From Cudoniella acicularis (taxonomy: Eukaryota; Ascomycota; Leotiomycetes; Helotiales; Helotiaceae): DNA of 27,150 bases. The stretch spans positions 1 to 27,150 of the forward strand of contig JAAMPI010000734.1 in NCBI GenBank assembly GCA_013054445.1. Reading direction: 5' to 3'. Position numbers and translations under genes: made by a program. The notes below the pieces were generated by a model. That model was not told the origin of the DNA. It ran no database searches and saw only the letters and a list, made by a program, of their open reading frames with translations. Position 1 is the stretch's first letter, and the number at the start of each line of letters is the position of its first letter. Of the stretch, positions 17,729 to 27,150 are shown piece by piece.

Positions 17729-18331
17729 GTCCATTTTCAATGATGCCGCCGCAGCTCTTGCTTCTCTACAGGAGCTTAAAGCGTAACTGATCCAATTGCG
17801 GTCCGCAGAGAAAGGATGGATGATGTGTAGTTGAGGTATGTTGTATGCAGTCTTCCATATCATTGTATAATCCTAACATGAGCTAACGCCTTGTTCCAAT
17901 AGCACTTGTAGAGATACTCACTGCCGGATCTCTTGGGGAAGCCTAGCGAATTGCGGAAATCTCACGCCGTAATTGTACTGAAACGAGGTCAAATTTGAAT
18001 TCGTTATACGCAGCTCTTTTGACAAGCTCGTATTCCCGGCTCGCAATGTCGAGGTCGAATCGTTCAACCCTTTCTTGTCTAGCTGCAGCTGAGAGACCGA
18101 TTGTTGCAAGTCCGTATTTCCTGCTTGGAGTTGGGTAACGAGTTCGCGCAAGCCGGTGTTGTCGCTCTGTAACTGCGTCACAGTATCACGAAGACTGTTG
18201 ATCTAACCGAGTATGTTGGTGATGAGAGTGTCCTGCAAGACCTGGAAGGAGCCAGATGAAGCATGCTGATGGGTGGCGTTTGGTGGATCGTCGCCCTTGG
18301 TAGCGTTTTTCGTAGATGAGAGTTGCATCAT

Positions 18332-18790
18332 GGAGGTTGCGCAAGCTTTGTGCCTGGGAAAGGAAGATATTGGAAGAAAGAAGTTTGGAGAAGAGCGTCA
18401 AGGGAGAATGAAGAAGTTTTGGCTAACGCGTCGCTTACTTCACTTGAGGAAGGTGCGAAGGCTCGTGACTTCCTCCCTTTGAGGGCAAGCTACCGTTGGT
18501 CGCACTTGCCTTTAGATGTGTGTGATGGGGACTTTGAGCCTCCAAAGCACAATTGATGGGTTGAATAATTGTGTGCCTGCTGATACCCCATTTTGGAATT
18601 AGAATCTAACTATATTAAAAATGTAAGTAGGTGTTCAGTATTATCCTGACCTTTTCTCGAATGCTGATATCTACCAGCACCAATACATATCCGAGGTGAG
18701 AGGCTGCAGCAGAGCTCGAGGAATAAAATGTATAGAAATGTACACACCCCAACCTACTCATCTTCCGATTTTGGATGCATGATCCAATTT
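18332..18790. other. Intergenic between two 2EXR paralogues
   Basis: It holds the former promoter of the pseudogene and the 3' flank of paralogue 2. Short open frames only, and no structure noticed. Confidence 0.5.
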
Positions 18791-20092
18791 TTAGACCTCC
18801 TCTTCACTTCTACAAATCTGACCTTTGGTATTATCCAGCTCCATATCTCGGCCATTCAAGTCACCAAATCCTGTTCGGCAGCATTTTCCAGGCCAGCTGG
18901 GGAACATGTAAGTAGTTTGACAACACAAGAGGAGTCGCTCCTTACAAGCCTGCCATCGCCTCAAGTATCTTTGTACACTCTTCGCCCGCGCGTCTTTGTA
19001 ATCTTGCATTCCTTTAACAGTCTGCCTCTCGAGCTCTGACCAAGTCATGCTAGATCGTGCGTTCCACTCTTCGATGCTCTCCGGTCTGGGAAAGGTATTT
19101 CTTGTCAACACTAGGCGTCTCCCGGGAGCGACAAACACGACATTAGACGACCTCTGGCAAGGCTCGAAGTTGCCAACGATTAATAGCACATCTTGAGCCC
19201 CAGTCTCCCGAAATAAATCCATCGTATTCGGATATATATCGATGCCCCACCAAGTCGGATAATTGATAGCCAAGCGCCTTGGACCTTTGAGTCCTCCAAG
19301 ACTTGCCAAACCACATTTGCCAGCCCACACTTCATCATGCAGCTCAACCAATGGAACCATATGACTCTTCCCACAAATCCACTGGATATCACGAGGCAAA
19401 GAGAGACTGGTCCCGTTCTCGGTGAGCCATACCGTATCCAAGTCGACATTTATATAGTTCTTGATCGTCCCTATAGCCTTCTCATACCAATTGGTTTGGT
19501 CTGGGCTAAGAAGATAATAGTCAAGTCCGAGAGCAACCACAGCGGCCCTTGCCTCCTTGCAAGAATTTGAAATTGAGGTAATATGAGACCTCGAAGCCCC
19601 TGAGTCGTTCATGATATTTGTTTGCGGAATCCGGCAAGCCAATTGCCATACTATTCTGTCCCAAAACGCAGGTTTATTTGCAAATCTGATTGATTTCGTG
19701 ACTTTACTTACCGATGTATCTCCTTAGGTAGGTCTATGAATCGTGGAAACAAAGCGCCTAAATTTTGTTGAAGGATAACTTGGTTAGACTGTAGCATCTC
19801 CACCCTTTGCTGCAGTAAATTTGTTCTCTTCCTGTAGTTTTGACAGCGAGTTCCGAAGGTCACCCACAGTTGCGAGTTCTTCTTGGCAAGCCTCGTCCTT
19901 TTTCTGGAGCTGCGAAACCGATTCCTTGAGGGTATTCACAAAACCCAGGAGTTCATGAACCAGCTCTTCCAATGGGCCTCTTTCTATGTTTGTCGTAGGA
20001 GTATTATCTGATGCTGCGATGTCGACGATAAATCTAGGGTCCTTTAACGGGACCTCTTCGCTGAGAGCTTCATTATCTCGAGGTGAAGTCAT
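18791..20092 (-). CDS. Coiled-coil + 2EXR protein (paralogue 2), one-base frameshift in exon 1
   Basis: Exon 1 is 20092-19712, the intron 19711-19656 (GTAAGT...CAG), and exon 2 19655-18791. Exon 1 encodes a charged N terminus and a leucine/glutamine-rich coiled coil. Around 19826-19838 the frame changes: the first frame ends at a stop near 19784, while the next frame continues LLQQRVEMLQSNQVILQQN and then LFPRFIDLPKEIHR, the 2EXR lead-in. Dropping one A from the AACAAA word there makes exon 1 end in phase 2 and join exon 2 (IVWQLACRIPQT) in frame, for about 414 aa. Later blocks are SNSCKEARAA, DLDTVWLTENG, WICGKSH and VVFVAPGRRL, all shared with paralogue 1. The start at 20092 is chosen at MTSPRD because the upstream in-frame part has no counterpart. 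Assembly error or early decay cannot be separated. Function unknown. Confidence 0.74.
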
Positions 20093-20649
20093 GACTGTTG
20101 AATAATAAATACCCTCCTGGATGCGGTTTTCCCCAGTGAGACACTGTTGTGGATAGGGTGAAGGTTGTTTCAAGAAATGTGAATAATGAAGAAAAATATA
20201 TTTGAGAATGGATCTGGAAGGCTTTTTGAGGTTGTGAGTATCAATGGTACGCACCAACAGACCTAAGTAGCTCCTAGTGCACCGTCGCCACCACTGTCAT
20301 AATGTATTTAGTAGCGATAAGGTGAGAATAAGAGAAAGAAAAATATTTTATTTTATTGATAAATTAGAAGTAGAGGAGATATCAGATATTGCCGTTTTGG
20401 AGATGCAGAAGTCTTTCATGAGGGGGAACGCGGGAAGGGGGGGAATGCGGTGTGCATCGAGGACCGCTTAATATCTGGCACTTCGTGAACTCAAATAAAG
20501 TACTTCGTGCCTAGTTTCAAATCTCGACATCTGAACTACGAAGATCATGAGTCCAATTTTATTATATCAGCTTATTTCATGTCGCAATAGGAATTCACCA
20601 GTTGTTCAAAATTTAGAAGGGAGTACTTCGATCCGGCCCCTACGTCGTT
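20093..20649. other. Intergenic between 2EXR paralogues 2 and 1
   Basis: Presumed promoter of paralogue 2 and 3' flank of paralogue 1. No gene, repeat or RNA is recognised. Confidence 0.5.
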
Positions 20650-21884
20650 TTATATTATGTTTCGAGATGAGACCCAGTGATCGGACTCGGGAGCAGCCTC
20701 GACAAATTTTATTGTTGGTGGCTCCCAGTCAGATATATCTCGAAAATAGTCATGATCATCGAGTTCTTCTTGAGTATATCCTTCTTCTGAAAGCACACTC
20801 AGCGCGCGGTCGTACTTGAGATAAACAATCTTACCTTCTACAGCCTTCCTTCTCTCTTCAGCCCTTAATATTTTGAAATCGTCCATCATCATAACCATAT
20901 CCTGTTTTATCTCTTCCAAAGAAAATGGAATCCCTTCGTTGTATCTGGAACAATTTGGCAAGGTGATGGGTTTGTACGTTAGCCTCCTCGATGGCGCGAG
21001 GAACACGATGTTCCACCCATAAGAAGCAGGGAACGGGTCTAGACTTCCCACAACAAGAAAAAGTTCCTTGATATTGCTATCCACAAGAACCTTCATGCTT
21101 CCCAATGGATATATACTTTCGTACGGATCAACCCAAGCATGAAAGTTAAGGGCGAAGCGTCGTATATGTCTTGGTGCGTAAGCGTTTCTTGACATCGATA
21201 GACACCAAGATCCACAGGGTATGTAATCAGATCTTTTATGGCATTTGCCGCAGATCCAATGCAACTCCTCATGAAACAGAATAGCTAGGATATCTTCGAG
21301 CATCCAGACCGTATCTACATCAAGATTGGCATAGTTATTTACGAATCCGGTTGACGAATCACTATCTCGGTCACTTTTATATGGTCGAAGAAAAAAATAA
21401 TCGAGTTGAAGCCTCGCCGCGGTTGCTTGTGCCTCTTTGCAAGAATTCACGACCCAAGTTATTTGACTGTGCGACGCCCTGGTTTTGCCAACTAGATATG
21501 TTTGGGGTCTTTGAAGTGCGAATTTCCATATCATCCTGTCAAGTATGAGCGAAATGGCGAATATAGTGAAGCAAGGTAGACTTACTGACGAAGTTCCACG
21601 GATAGTTTTCCAAACTGAGGGAACCTCATACCCGAATTGCGCTGGAGCGTGACAAGATCAGATTCGACGGCTTTCAATTTGCGTCGCAGACTCTGGTTTT
21701 CATTTTGCAGTTGTGACACGAACTGGCGCAAGCCATCCACCAAAGTTATCAGAGAATTGAGCAGGTCTGCGGGAACTTGGATCGTTTTTGGTTGCTCACT
21801 CTCCTTCATGTTGTTTTCGGTGTTGTGGGCATTGCGTTCAGCGGGGAAATCCATGGAGGCGACGAGTGTATCAGCATCGAACAT
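20650..21884 (-). CDS. Coiled-coil + 2EXR protein (paralogue 1), intact, 394 aa
   Basis: Exon 1 is 21884-21586, the intron 21585-21536 (GTAAGT...CAG), and exon 2 21535-20650, giving 395 codons with stop. Residues about 40-85 form a coiled coil (DGLRQFVSQLQNENQSL and following). The 2EXR core spans the splice junction: FPQFGKLSVELRQ then MIWKFAL. SCKEAQATAARL corresponds to the second 2EXR hallmark. WICGKCHK has a CxxC pair shared with the siblings, and NIVFLAPSRRL follows in the C-terminal half. The tail is acidic. This copy has no internal stop or frameshift and serves as the reference for reading the two damaged copies downstream. The start could also be the methionine at residue 11. The family is common in filamentous ascomycetes, without known function. 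Confidence 0.85.
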
Positions 21885-22414
21885 GACCTTTGTAGCGTAG
21901 ATTGAACGATTCTCTAGGCTAGAGGAGCTTTAATTGTGAGAAGGGACGAATTCTGGAATCGGACGGGAGTTGCAGAATTTCCCAAAACGCGTAAAACCTA
22001 TGACGCGAAGACATGTGATCAACCCTTGTCTGGTTGACTAGGAGTGAGAGTTCTCTATAGTTAGAGGATTTGACAATACATGCTCACTTCTAAACCTGTT
22101 ATAGTAGCAACCAAACTCACTTCTAATTTGTAGCCGCACTAGGTTCGAGTTTCTTGGCTGGTCTAGAAGGCAACGATCACTGTGCTCATGTATGTTCTTG
22201 TCCGCATAGTGATTAACACGGTATGAGTTTAGATATATCAGTCTTTTGTGACAAGTATCGATCAATGCTCTATGCAGCGATCTACTGCGGCCGCGTGTCA
22301 AAAACAGATTCTCTCATTATGCCATACCAACCGTCTGTCTACAATACAATCCTAATTCATAAAACAAAGGTATCCATAACTCCATGACCATCCACCTTGA
22401 AAAAAATTTCAAAT
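21885..22414. other. Intergenic between 2EXR paralogue 1 and MCM2
   Basis: Promoter of the 2EXR gene and 3' flank of MCM2 by position. Nothing else is recognised; short open frames only. Confidence 0.5.
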
Positions 22415-25071
22415 TCAAGCCGCCGCCGCTGCAGCAGCTCTATTTCCCCTCTCTACATTTCTGCCTGTCTTCTTTCCTGCACCTGGTCTGGCCAATGTGT
22501 ACTTGGCAAATGCTCTAGCAAGTGCCTTTTTGCAGCTGACCTTTTGGCTTCCTACAAAAGAATCTATTGTGACAGCAATGGCACGATCGACGTCTTGAGC
22601 AGATACGTAATCTGATAGACGCATTCGGCAAAAAGCTTCGCTGATTCGCATGATAGCTTCCAGATGACGGACCTATTTCGAAGTGTTAGATGTGGAAATA
22701 GGTATGCTAGCAAGAAACTTACAGTAATTGGGTATGCACCAGTCGCTAAAGACTCCCTTCTCATATCACCAAAGAGTTTCGCAATCTTTTCTTCGTCAAT
22801 ATTGTACAACTTGGGGCTACATCTTTCTCTAGCGTAAAGAATGTATTTCCGAAGTAGCTCCTGCGGTATCTCTCCTTCTTGTTTTGGCTCGCCACCATTA
22901 ATCGCTCCAGCTCGCATATCAGATTCGTGTTCCGTTTCCATTGAATTTTGGTTTTCATCAATAGCTTGAGTGACTGGATGAGATCGACCATGTGATCCAA
23001 CAACGAATCTAGCTAATCTTTCATCCTCAGCTGGATCAACGGTATCTCGAACTACACATAGAATATCGAAACGCGAGAGAATGGGTTCTGTAAGCTCGAC
23101 GTTTTGTGAGAATGGAATGGTTGAGTTGTACCGGCCTCCAATAGGATTGGCTGCTGCGATGATGCCACATCGAGCCTGTAAAGTTGTGACAATGCCAGCT
23201 TTAGAGATGGAAATGGTCTGCTGTTCCATAGCTTCGTGGATTGAAGTTCGGTCCTGATCGTTCATCTTGTCAAACTCGTCGATAAGGCAAGTACCCCTAT
23301 CTGCAAGAACCAAGGCACCACCTTCTAGAGTCCACTCGCTTGTCAGAGGATCTTTCCGGACACTGGCTGTCAAACCAACAGCGCTTGCACCCTGACCAGT
23401 TGCGAACACAGCGCGATGAGCTGTTTTCTCAACATATTTTAGGACTTGTGACTTGGCTGTTCCGGGATCACCAAGAAGGAGGACGTTAATGTCACCACGA
23501 ATGTGATGTTTGCCAAGTCTTTCTTTAGCGACACCGCCGAATAATGAGAGGGCTACAGCCGTCTTGATATCGGTATGTCCATAGATACTTGGCGCCATGG
23601 AATGAATGATTTTGTCCACAACTTGAGGATCACGAGCGAGGACTCTGATCTTGTGCTCATCTTCTTCCGTCAATCTGAAACCAGCCAGCTGGTCGTGAGA
23701 TTTAACGATGTTGTTGGCTTCGAGAATTGTTGCAAAAACAGGGAAACCATTCTTGTTATTGAGCTGAGCGTCGTAGTTGTTACGATAAACTCCAGTAACC
23801 TCGATCTCTTCTCCTGGCTTGGCTCTATCAATGAGATCCCACAAGAGAATAACTTCTCGATGGCGGGGAAGACGACCAGCTGGAACCGTTCCAGGAGATT
23901 CTTGTAGGGTGAGCTTCTGGTAATTTCTGTAGACTGTTTTCTCTGAGTTGAGGTTGAATGGCCCGCGTGACTGACAATTTTGACAATATGTGATCTTGAC
24001 TTCCACATTGGACTCTTGTTGGAAGGGGCCAAGTCTTTGGTGACATTTGCTGCAATCAAACATAACATACTTCAACTGGGGGAACACACCGCTACGGCGA
24101 GTAACAACACCGCTGACGCGAACCAAGCAGTTCAAATGGGTTTGACGTAGTTGACGGAGGGTATAGTGGACTGGAAGATCTGAAATTCGGACATGGATCT
24201 CGGAATGGATTCGTTCGTAGTCGTTATAGTGTAGAAGCGTGCCTTCCATTGCGACTTCATCGAACAATTTGAGCATCTCGCCTGGAGCATTGGCGAGGAA
24301 ATAGGCCAAAATAGCTTTGGATGACGAGAGATGGTCATAGGACACTTCCAGAGATTCGGCATTGATCTCTCCAAGTTTTTGGATTCGACTTCCGTAGACT
24401 GAAACTCCGTTTTCATCGGTGTATTCTGTCAAGAAAGCTTTGAATTCTCTCTTGATGGTTCTTTGAACAGCAGGTTGAGCAACCCACTCAACCAAACTAG
24501 ATGCTTTAACATCTTGCAGTGTCTCAAGAGAGAGTTCTTCCTCCATAATGTCGTCTTGCATATCCTCATCCTCGTCTTCGTCATAGTGATGACGGCGTCG
24601 GCGAGGTTGAGCAGTGAGATCCAAATCTCCATCCTCGTCCTCATCCTGGAGGAAGGCTGCGGGCATGCGTCTTTGGCGAGCAAGCTCTCGGTCGCGGCGG
24701 TCTAGGCGGGCATCAAGTTGTCTTCTTGAGGCGATATCAACTTCTTCGTAATCGCCCTCATCATCGATATCTCTTTCGTCGTATCGATCACCCTCGCGAG
24801 ACTTGTAATCTTTCTCAAAATTCCCTCCAAACAGGTCAATTCCATCTTCATCCTCCGCCATCTCATCAGCGTCATCGATATCAGGAGCAAGCTCAAGATC
24901 TTCCTCCACGTCATCGTCATCGTCACCACCATGTTGAATAGGATATGCTGGTGGTGAGGACCGAATATCACCTGCTGGGCTAGATGCTCCAAGACCAGAT
25001 GGCGCATCATCAGGTTCTCTTGAGCGCTTGCGATTATTTCTACCAGTCGGTCCGCGGTTTGCAGAGGACAT
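22415..25071 (-). CDS. mcm2: MCM2, subunit of the MCM2-7 replicative helicase, 868 aa
   Basis: Exon 1 is 25071-22723 (783 codons), the intron 22722-22673 (GTAAGT...TAG, phase 0), and exon 2 22672-22415. The N terminus is long, acidic and low-complexity (residues about 48-180), as in MCM2, where it contacts histones and is a kinase target. The C4 zinc finger uses Cys 340, 343, 363 and 366. The AAA+ core has Walker A GDPGTAKS (534-541), Walker B LIDEFDKM (596-603) and arginine finger SRFD (666-669). The stretch EAMEQQTISISKAGI is typical of the MCM family. After the intron, VRHLEAIMRISEA begins the C-terminal winged-helix part, ending in an alanine run. Length equals yeast Mcm2 (868 aa). It forms part of the ring that unwinds DNA at origins. 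It is divergent from the mlo2/UBR7 gene. Confidence 0.98.
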
Positions 25072-25691
25072 GCTGGGTCGTAAGGGGGAACTATGGGAGT
25101 TTCAATCAGCGCCTGAAAAGGGGGGATGTGTTGCGATCGAGGAATTGGGAATTAGCATGCGCATACCTCTCCATGGTGATTTATGGTTCCCTTGTGGTTC
25201 TTTGTGACCTGCGATGAATATTTATTGGGATTCAAGAATATTTTGTTATGGTTGTTCATCCCAAATTGATTCTGACGAAGAATTGAAGTAGAGGTCAGCG
25301 CGTAAAGCGGTCGCAAAACGCGCTCTCGCGTTTCTGCTCTAACCACTTTGGGCGGACGTGTTAAGTGGTTTTCAACACCTAGCTCAATAATCCACCATAG
25401 GAGCAAAATTCCCCGATACAGCTTCTTTGAGTTTAAAAAAGCAAAAGTACCTAGCTACGTCCTCCTCATCAATGTAAAACGAATTAGCCAGTGTTAAATT
25501 TATCCTACTGTGAATAAATATACTATCAGAAGCTACTCCAGACGGTTCAGGCTTTCGTCTCTCCCGGCCCGTAGAAACAACCGAGCCGAGTAGGTGATTG
25601 CCTACAATCGCGTTTCTCAGGAACGGAGTCCTCGACATTTGCCATCATCACGAACACGAACACTCCAATCGCCATCTTATATCTAATCAAC
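25072..25691. promoter_or_regulatory. Divergent promoter of MCM2 and mlo2/UBR7
   Basis: A 620-bp region between two start codons. It contains a perfect inverted pair AAACGCG-CTCT-CGCGTTT at 25316-25333, about 245 bp upstream of the MCM2 ATG. ACGCG is the core of the MCB element bound by MBF in yeasts, where MCM and other S-phase genes are targets (established knowledge). Its use here is an inference. No other gene is seen. Confidence 0.5.
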
Positions 25692-27150
25692 ATGGACCCT
25701 CCGGCAGCTCCAGATTCCAGCTTCACCGAAACCCAAGGTAGCCAGCCTAATGGCGCCTCGCGCACCCAGAGCTTCTCTCAGAAATCAGACGATTCACACA
25801 CTGCAGCCGAGTACGTCGCTCAATATCTTGGATTTCAACATCAACGCGCAATCGCGTCGTAAATTTGTTTGAGTAAAGCTGACGGGTTGGCAGATTCATT
25901 GACAGCCAACTCCAACTTGAGGCAGACGCGCGCGAAGCTCTACCATATGTACGATAAGACCTCTCCAGGTTGAAAGCAGTGCTAACCAGCTATAGAAATT
26001 TGACAATTGCACCAAGACTCTAGGCAAACTCCGACAGGTTCTGTTCTCTTGTTTGACCTGCAACCCCCCGCCACCTAATCCCTCCGAGTCCTACAACCCA
26101 GCTGGCGTCTGTTATTCTTGCTCAATACAATGCCACGGAGATCATACATTAGTGGAACTATTCAATAAAAGAGATTTCGTCTGCGATTGCGGAACCTCGC
26201 GTCTGCCAATTATGGCACCTTGCACGCTTAGAACGCACCCAGAGACAAATACACAGGGTGGAGTTCACTCCGAGACTCCAGATGCAAATAACAAATACAA
26301 TCAGAACTTTCAGAACCGCTTCTGTGGCTGCGAATGCGACTATGATGCGAGCAAGCAAAAGGGTACAATGTTTCAATGTCTGGGATTAGGCACTGCGGAA
26401 GAAGGTGGATGTGGAGAAGATTGGTGGCATCCTGGATGTATCGTTGGTCTTGGGCCCGACTGGTTCGAAACTGCCAGCCAAACTGCCACATCCCGAAAGA
26501 AGAAGAGCGAAGGGTTGTTGGAATCAATCGCCGAGGTTGCCGAAGCCGCAGTAGATGGATCGAATCCAGAGGCTGCCTCGAATGGAGCGGAGGGTAACGG
26601 ACCACAGACTGGAGCTGTACCTGATGAAGAAGTCGAAGACGACGACGTACCTCTGCCTCCAGGATTTCCCGAAGAGGACGATTTTGAGGGTTTTATATGC
26701 TACAAATGTGTTGATGCCAACCCGTGGATCAAACGATATGCGGGTGCTCCTGGATTTCTGGAGCCTGTTTTTAGACGAAGCACAGCACCATCTCCAGAAA
26801 GAGGCTTACTTGGAAAAGCGGAAGACGCGGTGGCTGCAAGCATTCCAAACCTCAAAAAGCGCAAGGCAGATGACGATGAAGAATCCAACACATCTGGTAC
26901 TTCGAAGAGGCAGAAGGAAGAGACAGCAGAAGTTAGTACTACTACCGAGGCTCCAAATACCACAGCAAACGCCGAACCAAGCAAACAAGTAGAAACTGCT
27001 ACAGAAGAAAAGCCTACATGCAAAGTCAAGGCTCTTCCACCAGTCCCTACTGGACAGGTATCACTATTTTTCAAATCCGGCTTCCGAGACCATCTTTGCC
27101 ACTGTTCAGACTGCTTCCCAGCCCTCAAGAAATACAACCAACTTCTCGAA
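25692..27150 (+). CDS. mlo2: mlo2/UBR7-type protein (UBR box + PHD finger), 3' end outside window
   Basis: Exon 1 is 25692-25810, exon 2 25894-25948, and exon 3 25996-27150, open to the window edge. Introns 25811-25893 (GTACGT...CAG) and 25949-25995 (GTACGA...TAG) keep phase. 443 codons are visible. The UBR box runs from about residue 59 (KFDNCTKTLGKLRQVLFSC) through CYSCSIQCHGDH to RDFVCDCGTSR. A PHD-like finger follows at about 166-215 (RFCGCECDYD, FQCLG, WWHPGC). After an acidic linker come ICYKCVDANPW and a nuclear-localisation-like KKRKADDD. The last visible block FRDHLCHCSDC is conserved in the family. Relatives are UBR7 (described as an E3 ligase acting on histone H2B) and fission yeast Mlo2. 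The start codon follows CAAC and is the first in frame. Confidence 0.94.

Larger units (their letters stand above)
16565..18331 (-). pseudogene. Coiled-coil + 2EXR protein, broken copy (paralogue 3)
   Basis: The copy runs from ATG 18331 to TAG 16565-16567 and lines up part by part with the two upstream paralogues. Exon 1 (18331-17922) has the glutamine-rich coiled coil and ends FPQFARLPQEIRQ. Exon 2 resumes with MIWKTA at 17863. Then come SCREARAAAASL, a DTFWFIDEN block, an NCGKCH block (17300-17314) and an SIEYPCW...NVIFID block. Breaks: an in-frame TAG at 18203-18205; loss of the AG acceptor that in the siblings sits directly before the MIW codons; an insertion at about 17448-17728; a 300-bp solo LTR at 16996-17295; and a TGA at 16676-16678 where a sibling has TGG. 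After the TGA the same frame continues with family-like sequence (DIVKSMQDL) to the TAG. Removing the LTR and one target copy restores an uninterrupted frame across that junction. Confidence 0.86.

Overview
The window is nuclear DNA of a filamentous ascomycete (Pezizomycotina). The genes are split by short GT-AG introns of about 47-76 nt, several products belong to families expanded in these fungi (2EXR proteins, Pth11-type seven-helix proteins, multi-exon P450s), and two housekeeping genes (MCM2 and an mlo2/UBR7-type protein) sit at the right end. A Leotiomycetes-like source is a guess from overall flavour only.

Layout. 1-626 (+): 3' part of a secreted CAP/PR-1 protein. 2064-4140 (-): a complete ten-exon cytochrome P450. 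5495-6583 (+): an Erg26-like sterol 3-dehydrogenase/C4-decarboxylase. The divergent promoter between these two carries a degenerate two-unit minisatellite. 7426-8756 (-): a seven-exon rhodopsin-type integral membrane protein. 9448-11110 (-): a second P450 with a CYP7/CYP8-type I-helix, carrying a one-base frameshift in a T8 run just after the heme-binding loop. 11111-13139: no gene, but a CTGCAC-motif array and a TIR-bearing non-autonomous element. 13140-14177 (-): a 2EXR-like protein. 15116-15590 (+): a complete Erg28 homologue with one intron. 16565-21884 (-): three tandem paralogues with an N-terminal coiled coil plus 2EXR domain. The distal copy is intact, the middle copy has a one-base frameshift, and the proximal copy is a pseudogene broken by a 300-bp solo LTR (perfect 5-bp target duplication), a second insertion, nonsense codons and loss of a splice acceptor. 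22415-25071 (-): MCM2. 25692-27150 (+): 5' part of mlo2/UBR7.

How the genes may work together. Erg26 and Erg28 act in one ER complex in sterol C4-demethylation (Erg28 is its scaffold), yet they are not normally neighbours. Here homologues of both lie within 10 kb of two P450s, one of the type whose animal relatives oxidise sterols, and of a CAP protein, a family with sterol-binding members. I infer a possible accessory gene group for a sterol- or triterpenoid-derived metabolite. No cyclase, transporter or pathway regulator is visible in the window, so this is a hypothesis.

Many exons, including the P450 terminal exon with the heme loop and a 20-nt microexon, are too short for simple ORF finding and were assembled here from splice sites, phase and family motifs.
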